Translations under genes and position numbers: made by a program
NCBI GenBank assembly: GCA_948468325.1
Contig: CAOKHR010000192.1
Span: forward strand, 1-5,151
Length of the DNA stretch: 5,151 nucleotides
Reading direction: 5' to 3'
DNA from: an uncultured Lachnospiraceae bacterium
GTDB taxonomy: Bacteria; Bacillota; Clostridia; Lachnospirales; Lachnospiraceae
In this document: piece after piece, positions 1-4,482 of the stretch
Numbering within the stretch: position 1 is the stretch's first letter
Layout of the letters: every line of letters starts with the position of its first letter
The notes under the pieces: generated by a model
Seen by the model: the letters and a program-made list of their open reading frames with translations, nothing else
What the model was told of the DNA's origin: nothing
The model's database searches: none

Positions 1-782
1 TTCGCTTCTTTTGGATCCCCTTTGACAATCAGCGTATACACTCTTCCTGTATTTGACATATGAAGTACCTCAAATCCGTCCGGAAGCGTAGGCATCTCTG
101 CCTGAAATGCCACCTGAATCTTGCACACACTTCCCTGTAAGTCACTTAAAGACCTCTCAATCATAATTTTGCCTTTGTGCATAATTCCCACATAATCACA
201 GACATCCTCAAGCTCTCTTAAATTGTGCGAAGAAACAATAACTGTCGTATTATATTCTGAAACATCTGCCATAATAATACTCCAGATCTGTCGGCGCATC
301 ACAGGATCCAGGCCATCCACCGGTTCGTCTAAAATCAGAAGTTCCGCCCTCGTACAGACTGCAAGCCAGAATGCGACCTGCTTCTGCATTCCCTTTGACA
401 GACTCCGTATATTTTTTTTGGGGTCAATCGCGGGAAAATATTCCATCAGACGATAAAACATCTTTTCATCAAACTTCGGATAGATTCCCTGATAAAACCG
501 TTTCATTTCCATCGTATCCGCCTGCATAAAATAGAATAAGTCATCGGGGATAAATGCAAATTTCTCTTTAATTTTCGGATTTTCATAAACCGGTTCTCCG
601 TCTATTTCAACAGTTCCTTCATTCTGTCTGTAAATCCCTGTCAGATGACGAAGCAGTGTGGATTTACCGGCGCCGTTCGGACCGACAAGACCATAGATCG
701 CGCCTTTTTTTACTGACATATCAGTACCGTCCAAAGCACGAAACCCGTTAAATTCTTTTACCAGACCAGTTACTTTAATCAT
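1..782 (-). CDS. ABC transporter ATP-binding protein, YtrB-like, partial (C-terminus beyond left edge)
   Basis: This is the ATPase subunit of an ABC transporter, expected on the cytoplasmic face of a membrane permease. I translated it by hand: 260 codons stay open from ATG 782 to the left edge, so the C-terminus is missing. Visible motifs are Walker A GPNGAGKST (residues 34-42), a signature LSKGM (128-132) in place of LSGGQ, Walker B LLILDE (148-153), D-loop GLDP (157-160) and the H-loop SSH (H186). The usual Q-loop glutamine is not evident; the segment reads FIPDDLFYF (77-85), a form I associate with GntR-linked YtrB-type ATPases. The start overlaps the upstream gntR stop by 8 nt and has an AGGGGAGG ribosome site 10 nt upstream (793-800), inside gntR, so the two are co-translated. 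Known relatives (YtrBCDEF) respond to cell-wall antibiotics; the substrate here is unknown. A permease gene should lie just left of the window. Confidence 0.93.
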   Translation of the reverse strand, partial: MIKVTGLVKEFNGFRALDGTDMSVKKGAIYGLVGPNGAGKSTLLRHLTGIYRQNEGTVEIDGEPVYENPKIKEKFAFIPDDLFYFMQADTMEMKRFYQGIYPKFDEKMFYRLMEYFPAIDPKKNIRSLSKGMQKQVAFWLAVCTRAELLILDEPVDGLDPVMRRQIWSIIMADVSEYNTTVIVSSHNLRELEDVCDYVGIMHKGKIMIERSLSDLQGSVCKIQVAFQAEMPTLPDGFEVLHMSNTGRVYTLIVKGDPKEA

Positions 783-1155
783 TTTTTTCCAGCCTCCCCT
801 GATTCAGATTTTCCAGACGACATCCCAATTCTTCTTTCGATACCTTAAGAACAAGAAGTTCCGTCACTATGTCATCAAATGTCATTAAAAGCTCCTGCTC
901 CCTGCTCTTATGAATAAAATCCGTAGCAGAAGCAAAAGTACCTTTTCCTTTCATACTGTAAACATAGCCTTCGGTTTCCAGTTCTTTGTAAGCTCTCTGT
1001 ATCGTATTGGGATTGATTGCAAGATTTGATGCAAGCTCCCGTACAGACGGAAGCTTTTCGTCTGCTGCAATGGCATTTGTAAGAAGCAAATGCCGGATTC
1101 CTTCTTTGATTTGTTCATAAATGGGTTTCGCATCCCTGTAATTTAACTGCAGCAA
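775..1155 (-). CDS. GntR-family transcriptional repressor, YtrA subfamily
   Basis: This is a 126-residue DNA-binding regulator, the usual length for the YtrA subfamily, which has a winged helix-turn-helix plus a short C-terminal helical dimerisation tail instead of a large effector domain. The winged helix spans about residues 10-76: PIYEQIKEGI (11-20), LPSVREL (35-41), the recognition helix NPNTIQRAYKELE (48-60) and the wing GKGTF (70-74). Residues 85-126 are charged and helical. The start is TTG at 1155; there is no suitable ATG, an AGGGAGGT ribosome site lies 7 nt upstream, and family members begin with a similar M-x-Q-x-NYRD stretch. It overlaps the ABC ATPase by 8 nt, and a strong inverted repeat lies just upstream. 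By analogy with B. subtilis YtrA, it probably represses its own operon and is released by an unknown, perhaps envelope-stress, signal. Confidence 0.93.
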   Translation of the reverse strand: MLQLNYRDAKPIYEQIKEGIRHLLLTNAIAADEKLPSVRELASNLAINPNTIQRAYKELETEGYVYSMKGKGTFASATDFIHKSREQELLMTFDDIVTELLVLKVSKEELGCRLENLNQGRLEKND

Positions 1156-1162
1156 TCCAATA

Positions 1163-1170
1163 ACCTCCCT
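1163..1170 (-). promoter_or_regulatory. Strong ribosome binding site for gntR (supports TTG start)
   Basis: AGGGAGGT on the minus strand sits 7 nt before the TTG at 1155. It is nearly a full complement to the 16S rRNA tail and supports a TTG start where no ATG is available. Confidence 0.85.
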
Positions 1171-1173
1171 TAC

Positions 1174-1204
1174 CTAAGTGTATTAATACATTTGATACAC
1201 TTAG
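1174..1204. promoter_or_regulatory. Probable GntR (YtrA-type) operator: perfect 10-bp inverted repeat
   Basis: CTAAGTGTAT (1174-1183) is repeated as its exact reverse complement ATACACTTAG (1195-1204), with an 11-bp spacer. Nested inside is a second perfect 12-bp palindrome, TGTATTAATACA (1179-1190), so the TGTAT/ATACA half-site occurs three times. It lies 19 bp upstream of the gntR start and overlaps the likely promoter. AT-rich, GTGTAT-type dyads next to their own gene are usual for YtrA-subfamily regulators, so autorepression is the natural reading. Binding itself is inferred. The stem is not followed by a T-run on either strand, so a terminator role is unlikely. Confidence 0.8.
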
Positions 1205-1208
1205 TCTA
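1180..1208 (-). promoter_or_regulatory. Candidate sigma-A promoter of the gntR-ABC unit (weak match)
   Basis: On the minus strand, TAGACT (1203-1208; 4 of 6 matches to TTGACA) is followed after 17 bp by TAATAC (1180-1185; 3 of 6 matches to TATAAT). TATTAA, 14 bp after the -35, is an alternative -10. Both elements fall in or at the edge of the inverted repeat, so a bound repressor would block RNA polymerase. The match is weak and the exact boxes are uncertain. Confidence 0.3.
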
Positions 1209-1274
1209 ACACGATGTATTCCGGGGCACAATAAAGATCTATATAGGAATTGATTAAGAAATTATTAAGATTAC

Positions 1275-2090
1275 TTATCGAATTGCTTTTACCGGACATG
1301 ATTTTTTGCAGTCGCCGCAGCGGATGCATTCCGGATGATTCGCATTTTCTACAGGATTAATCTGCATTTTGCAGACATCTGCACAGACGCCGCAGTTGAT
1401 ACATGCTTTTTTATCCACCCGGTAACGAAATACGGCAATCGGATTAAATACCGAATAAACGGCTCCCAGCGGACAGATATATTTGCAAAAAGGCCTGTAA
1501 ATAAGAATTGACAAAAGAATTATAACAAGCAGCAGCACATTTTTCCATGCGTACAGCCAGCCAAGTGCACTGCGCATTGATTTATTCCATAAAACAAGAA
1601 AAAATCCTCCCTCTAATGTACCGGCCGGACAAATCAGTTTACAAAAATAAGGTGCTCCCTGTCCCATAATATCTACAAGAAACATCGGAAGCAGCACCAC
1701 AAAAACTGCAAAAATAAGATATTTTAACTTTCGAAGCAGCTTATCGCCTGCAAATGTTTGAATTTTTTTCGGAAACGGAATTTTATACAGCAAATCCTGA
1801 ATCAACCCAAACGGGCACAAATAACCGCAGACAAATCTGCCCATCAACGCCCCAAAGAGCATCAGAAATCCCGCCACATAAAATGCCATCTTAAAATTCC
1901 AGCTGCCGATAACCGCCTGCATAGATCCAATTGGACAGGAACCCAATGCTCCCGGACAAGAATAGCAGTTCAATCCCGGAACACAAAAGTTTTTCAATTT
2001 TCCTCTGTATATTTTTCCCCGGGCAAATCCCACAAGATAACTGTTTGTGAGAAATGCCCAAAAAATCTGTATTTTATTTCTTTTATCCAA
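1275..2090 (-). CDS. Membrane-bound 4Fe-4S protein, NapH/YccM-like
   Basis: This is a 271-residue polytopic iron-sulfur protein of the NapH/NosR-C type, a group that passes electrons through or across the membrane. Probable hydrophobic segments lie near residues 8-23, 66-86, 122-142 and 184-198. Cysteine sites in order: C36, C42, C45 and C52 (VPGLNCYSCPGALGSCP); three Cx3CP motifs at C88-C92, C150-C154 and C202-C206; then two ferredoxin-type clusters, C230xxCxxCxxxCK and C255xxCxxCxxxCP, at the cytoplasmic-type C-terminus. I start it at TTG 2090: it gives the family-like opening MDKRNKIQIFW, has GGAG 10 nt upstream, and overlaps the preceding small gene by only 8 nt. The longer frame to TTG 2162 would run through most of that small gene with a poor ribosome site. 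It ends the redox module, and its likely partners are the two genes just upstream. The exact donor and acceptor are not visible. Confidence 0.9.
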   Translation of the reverse strand: MDKRNKIQIFWAFLTNSYLVGFARGKIYRGKLKNFCVPGLNCYSCPGALGSCPIGSMQAVIGSWNFKMAFYVAGFLMLFGALMGRFVCGYLCPFGLIQDLLYKIPFPKKIQTFAGDKLLRKLKYLIFAVFVVLLPMFLVDIMGQGAPYFCKLICPAGTLEGGFFLVLWNKSMRSALGWLYAWKNVLLLVIILLSILIYRPFCKYICPLGAVYSVFNPIAVFRYRVDKKACINCGVCADVCKMQINPVENANHPECIRCGDCKKSCPVKAIR

Positions 2091-2232
2091 TGCCGATACA
2101 CTCCATACAAATATTAACCGCTTTTTCAAAAACAACAGACACTTCCCCGCGGTAAATTCCAAATCCCATCATCAAAAGTCCTGCAGCCGCAAGGCCAAAT
2201 CCCGTTTTGGAAAATCGAAAGAAGTCTCTCAT
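2083..2232 (-). CDS. CD1871A-family small membrane protein with CxxC motif (49 aa)
   Basis: This is a 49-residue protein found by hand translation. It has a basic N-terminus (MRDFFRFSK), one membrane segment at about 11-27 (GFGLAAAGLLMMGFGIY), the sequence YRGEV just after it, and a C-terminal ICMECIGIG with a CxxC pair at C42 and C45. The YRGEV...INICxECIGIG pattern is what I know from the CD1871A family of clostridia. Its ATG overlaps the lipoprotein stop as ATGA (4 nt) and is preceded by AAAGGAG with 7-nt spacing. Its TAA overlaps the TTG start of the iron-sulfur protein. By the positive-inside rule the CxxC would face outward, next to the thioredoxin-like lipoprotein. A dithiol relay between the iron-sulfur protein and that lipoprotein is an inference; no biochemical role is known to me. 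Confidence 0.9.
   Translation of the reverse strand: MRDFFRFSKTGFGLAAAGLLMMGFGIYRGEVSVVFEKAVNICMECIGIG
2101..2104 (-). promoter_or_regulatory. Ribosome binding site deciding the TTG start of the 4Fe-4S gene
   Basis: GGAG on the minus strand lies 10 nt before TTG 2090. It is formed by the Met-Glu codons of the CMEC motif in the small upstream gene, so the coding motif and the ribosome site share bases. Confidence 0.55.
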
Positions 2233-2870
2233 AGTCCGGCTCCTTTCAGTTTATCTTCCACAATACTCTTCCAGTCTTCAAAAGAACGGCTTCCGGTGTA
2301 GGATTCTCCGACGATATTTCCTTCTTTATCCACAAAAAATGTTTCCGGAACAGCATTGATTCCCGCCAGGCGTCCATTCAAATACCCTTCGTCCGGCACC
2401 AGAAACGGATATGTGGCTCCTGTCTTCTCTGCCAGGAGTTTTGCTTTTTCAACCGTCTCCTCATCCGCACAATCCAAGACAATCCCGACTACCTGTACGC
2501 CTTCTTCTTCCATCTCATTCCCAAGCTTCTCCAAATCCGGAATTTCATTCACACACGGCGTACACCAGGTAGTAAACACATTGACCATCGTCAAATCATA
2601 ATCTGCAAACATCTCCTGCGTATAAGTTTCTCCTTCAATATCCTGCATGGAAAAATCTCCCAGATTATCTCCCTTTACATCACCCGTTCCTGTCTGCCCG
2701 TCTTTTACCGCATCATCCGCCATATCCGCACTTTCTGTAACCTCTGCGTCTGCCTCTTTCTGCGCATCTTTCGCCGCAGAGTCTCCGCTCACTGATCCGC
2801 AGCCTCCCAAAACAGCCAGACAGCAAAGTCCGGACACAAGTAAAACACCTGATTTTCCCTTTTTTAACAT
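2229..2870 (-). CDS. TlpA/thioredoxin-like lipoprotein (extracytoplasmic thiol-disulfide oxidoreductase)
   Basis: This is a 213-residue secreted lipoprotein with a thioredoxin fold. Its signal peptide is KK-rich then hydrophobic (9-21), ending in a lipobox LGGC with C24 as the lipidated cysteine. Residues 25-70 form a low-complexity Asp/Ala/Glu/Lys/Gly linker. The TlpA/ResA-like domain covers about 70-213: DFSMQDIEG at 72-80, the active site FTTWCTPC (C103, C106) followed by VNEIPDLEKL, and the cis-proline loop AVPETFFVD (V174-P175). C134 is an extra cysteine. I chose ATG 2870 because AAAGGAG stands 8 nt before it; the upstream ATGs at 2891 and 2888 lie within pgeF and lack a ribosome site. 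Only one base separates it from the pgeF stop, and it overlaps the next gene by 4 nt. It probably reduces disulfides or sulfenated/sulfoxide substrates outside the membrane. A CcdA partner is absent here; the neighbouring iron-sulfur protein may supply electrons. The substrate is unknown. Confidence 0.92.
   Translation of the reverse strand: MLKKGKSGVLLVSGLCCLAVLGGCGSVSGDSAAKDAQKEADAEVTESADMADDAVKDGQTGTGDVKGDNLGDFSMQDIEGETYTQEMFADYDLTMVNVFTTWCTPCVNEIPDLEKLGNEMEEEGVQVVGIVLDCADEETVEKAKLLAEKTGATYPFLVPDEGYLNGRLAGINAVPETFFVDKEGNIVGESYTGSRSFEDWKSIVEDKLKGAGL
2240..2246 (-). promoter_or_regulatory. Ribosome binding site of the CD1871A-family gene
   Basis: AAAGGAG on the minus strand is 7 nt upstream of ATG 2232, inside the last codons of the lipoprotein gene. 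It is the main non-homology evidence that the 49-codon frame is translated. Confidence 0.85.
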
Positions 2871-2871
2871 C

Positions 2872-3777
2872 TTAAAATCTCCTTTCATCATCTAATGCCA
2901 TTACGGCTGCAAGATTTCCCCGCTTCCCTCTGCTTGCCCGATGGGAAAATAAAACTTCCGGATGGCAGCAGGTACAAATCTGCGTAACTGCGAGATTCCC
3001 GGATGGCACACCCGCTTCTAAAAGCACAATCTCGTTTGCCTTCCAGAGGTCCAGCAGATATTTTCCATTTCCTTTATCTATAAGTATTTCTTTTGTCTCT
3101 GAAAATTCTTCCCTGAATTTTTCCGCTACGTCTTCCCCTACTTCATAACAGTTCCGGCAAATTGACGGTCCGATTGCACAAAGCACATCGGAAGGCCTGG
3201 TACCAAATTCCCGGTGCATTTTATCAAGCGTTACCTTTCCAATTCTCCCTGCCGTCCCTCTCCATCCGGAGTGGCTAAGCCCGATTGCATGGTGTACCGG
3301 ATCTGCAAAATACAGCGGCACACAGTCTGCATGAAATGTAATCAGCGTAACTTCTTTTTCATTTGTAACCATTCCGTCTACATCCTGATATTTCTGGCCA
3401 AATACAATTCCATTGCCGGCATCTTCTTTTCTGACACGGATGACATTTGTCGTATGCGTCTGGTCAGAAAGCACAAAGCTGCCGTAATCTACAGAAAGCG
3501 CTTCAGCCAGCCTGCGGTAATTTTCTTCTACGGCTTCTCTCCTGTCGCCTCTCGAAAAACTGAAGTTTAACGTTGAAAATATTCCTTCACTGACGCCGCC
3601 GAACCGTGTGGTAAAACCATGTTTTACTACACCGCACTGCTCAAGCAGCGGAAAAACAAAGAGCGGAAATATCGTACCGTCCGCAAGAGAAATCTCTTTC
3701 ATTATTATTGCGCGTCTTTTCGCGCATAGAGGGATACCCGGAGGGTGTTTCATTTTAGGAATTGTATTTTGAAACAT
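2872..3777 (-). CDS. pgeF: Peptidoglycan editing factor PgeF / YfiH-YlmD (laccase-domain) protein
   Basis: This is a 301-residue cytoplasmic protein of the Cu-oxidase_4/DUF152 family (YfiH, YlmD, human LACC1/FAMIN). Characterised members remove wrongly inserted L-serine from UDP-MurNAc precursors (PgeF in E. coli), and others show purine nucleoside phosphorylase and adenosine deaminase activity. Which applies here is not decided by sequence. Visible motifs are GFTTRFGGVSEG, QTHTTNV (106-112), the metal/catalytic FHADCVPLYF (H149, C152) and SHSGWRGT (H169), CAIGPSICRNCYEVG (200-214), CTCCHPE (278-284) and SHRASRGKRGN near the C-terminus. The core is complete. The start is ATG 3777, with AGAAAGGA 7 nt upstream; the longer frame to 3840 would run into yraN without a ribosome site. 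This leaves about 25 extra residues before MKEISLADG, where the conserved part seems to begin (ATG 3702, no ribosome site). It lies 19 nt after yraN and 1 nt before the lipoprotein. Confidence 0.93.
   Translation of the reverse strand: MFQNTIPKMKHPPGIPLCAKRRAIIMKEISLADGTIFPLFVFPLLEQCGVVKHGFTTRFGGVSEGIFSTLNFSFSRGDRREAVEENYRRLAEALSVDYGSFVLSDQTHTTNVIRVRKEDAGNGIVFGQKYQDVDGMVTNEKEVTLITFHADCVPLYFADPVHHAIGLSHSGWRGTAGRIGKVTLDKMHREFGTRPSDVLCAIGPSICRNCYEVGEDVAEKFREEFSETKEILIDKGNGKYLLDLWKANEIVLLEAGVPSGNLAVTQICTCCHPEVLFSHRASRGKRGNLAAVMALDDERRF
2879..2885 (-). promoter_or_regulatory. Ribosome binding site deciding the lipoprotein start
   Basis: AAAGGAG on the minus strand is 8 nt upstream of ATG 2870 and is embedded in the last Arg codons of pgeF. 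It selects ATG 2870 over the ATGs at 2888 and 2891 and implies translational coupling to pgeF. Confidence 0.85.
3709..3726. other. Short GC-rich hairpin in the 5' extension of pgeF
   Basis: TGCGCG (3709-3714) pairs exactly with CGCGCA (3721-3726) around a 6-nt loop. It sits inside the non-conserved first codons of pgeF, between the ribosome-site-supported ATG 3777 and the ATG 3702 where conservation seems to begin. There is no T-run, so it is not an intrinsic terminator. A regulatory role is speculative. Confidence 0.4.
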
Positions 3778-3784
3778 GAAAAGA

Positions 3785-3792
3785 TCCTTTCT
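3785..3792 (-). promoter_or_regulatory. Ribosome binding site deciding the pgeF start
   Basis: AGAAAGGA on the minus strand lies 7 nt upstream of ATG 3777, in the gap after yraN. Neither the ATG at 3840 nor the one at 3702 has a comparable site. Confidence 0.75.
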
Positions 3793-3796
3793 AATT

Positions 3797-4156
3797 TTAC
3801 ACTTTATAATCAAACGCGTTTTTAATATGCACAATTTCATCGTTCCCCGTCATTGCAATCACATCAAAACGGCATGGCGTCATATCGCCATAACCATTTT
3901 TGATGCAAAAATAAGAAGCCGCTTTACAAATCCGTCTTTGTTTCTTTGCATCTACCGCTTCCAAAGGACTGCCGCAGGAATTATCTTTCCGATATTTTAC
4001 CTCTGCAAACACAAGATACTTTCCGTCTCTTGCTATAATATCAATTTCTCCCCATCTGCTGTAAAAATTTTGTCCAATAACCACAAAGCCCTGCTGTTTC
4101 AAATATTCAGCCGCCTTTTGTTCATAGTTGTTACCGATTTTTCTTCTGTTATCCAT
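3797..4156 (-). CDS. yraN: YraN family protein (UPF0102), predicted nuclease-fold
   Basis: This is a 119-residue protein, full length for UPF0102 (typically about 115-125). The family has a restriction-endonuclease/Holliday-junction-resolvase-like fold, but its cellular role is still poorly defined. The characteristic order is present: GNNYEQKAAEYLKQQGF (8-24) with the conserved Glu, NFYSRWGEIDIIARDG with the GEID acidic core, LVFAEVKYR with the E-x-K catalytic-type pair, SPLEAVDAKKQRRI, CRFDVIAM and a C-terminal IKNAFDY. No active-site residue of the family pattern seems to be missing. ATG 4156 gives the standard N-terminus; a GGAG lies 14 nt upstream, somewhat far. The gene starts 20 nt after the FlhB-like gene and ends 19 nt before pgeF, so it belongs to the same probable operon. 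In many Firmicutes yraN lies near rnhB and ylqF, in line with the neighbours here. Confidence 0.93.
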   Translation of the reverse strand: MDNRRKIGNNYEQKAAEYLKQQGFVVIGQNFYSRWGEIDIIARDGKYLVFAEVKYRKDNSCGSPLEAVDAKKQRRICKAASYFCIKNGYGDMTPCRFDVIAMTGNDEIVHIKNAFDYKV

Positions 4157-4176
4157 ATACTGCCGTTTGTCTCCGT

Positions 4177-4482
4177 CTACTTAATTTTTGACCGCAGTCT
4201 GTCCATATCGTCGACAAATACTAAAATTTCAGCCACCACATCGTATAATTCCGGTGGAATAGAATCTCCGATTTCAAGCTTTGACAACGTATTTGCCAGC
4301 TTATTATCTTTGTATAAAGGGACATTTCCTTCCTTTCCTTTTTCGATAATACGCTCTGCCAGCTCGCCTTTTCCGGTGGCCAGAATTTTAGGCGCAGCAT
4401 CACCAGGTTCATAGGAAAGGGCAACAGCTGTCTTTACCTTTTTATCTTCTCTCTCTTTTCCCATATTCTCACGCCCTGACAT
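4177..4482 (-). CDS. FlhB C-domain-like protein (YlqH-type), stand-alone and without NPTH motif
   Basis: This is a 101-residue protein homologous to the cytoplasmic C-terminal domain of FlhB/YscU, the export-switch protein of flagellar and type III secretion systems. The line AVALSYEPGDAAPKILATGKGELAERI, then VPLYKDNKLANTLSKLEIGDSIPPELYDVVAEILVFV, follows the FlhB pattern AVALxYxP..APxVxAKGxxxxAxxI...P..ENxxLAxxL....xGxxIPxELYxxVAEIL closely. FlhB's four membrane segments are absent, and where FlhB has NPTHY just before AVAL this protein has KKVKT, so no autocleavage is expected. This matches the B. subtilis YlqH type, whose function is unknown. The start is ambiguous: ATG 4482 has a weak AGGT and overlaps the upstream stop by 14 nt, ATG 4464 lies 4 nt after that stop, and TTG 4485 is also possible. 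It is paired with a FliK-like gene. Confidence 0.88.
   Translation of the reverse strand: MSGRENMGKEREDKKVKTAVALSYEPGDAAPKILATGKGELAERIIEKGKEGNVPLYKDNKLANTLSKLEIGDSIPPELYDVVAEILVFVDDMDRLRSKIK

Noticed and set aside
223..456. A 77-codon plus-strand frame opposite the ABC ATPase
   Set aside because: The minus strand here encodes the signature, Walker B and H-loop motifs of the ATPase without a break, so the plus frame is a shadow.
1174..1204. The inverted repeat upstream of gntR as an intrinsic terminator
   Set aside because: The arms are AT-rich, the loop is 11 nt, and there is no T-run after the stem on either strand; its position just upstream of an autoregulator fits an operator.
1758..2301. 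Plus-strand frames of 119 and 84 codons opposite the 4Fe-4S gene and small gene
   Set aside because: They are shadows of cysteine-rich minus-strand genes with clear motifs; their basic, low-complexity translations show no recognisable domain.
3778..3840. Longer start for PgeF at ATG 3840
   Set aside because: It would overlap yraN by 44 nt, has no ribosome site and adds residues unlike the family; AGAAAGGA before ATG 3777 is far better.
3776..4414. A 212-codon plus-strand open frame opposite yraN and the FlhB-like gene
   Set aside because: It is antisense to two well-supported genes, low in family-like motifs and rich in Ser/Phe/Ile as expected for a reverse-strand shadow; no good ribosome site or homology was recognised.
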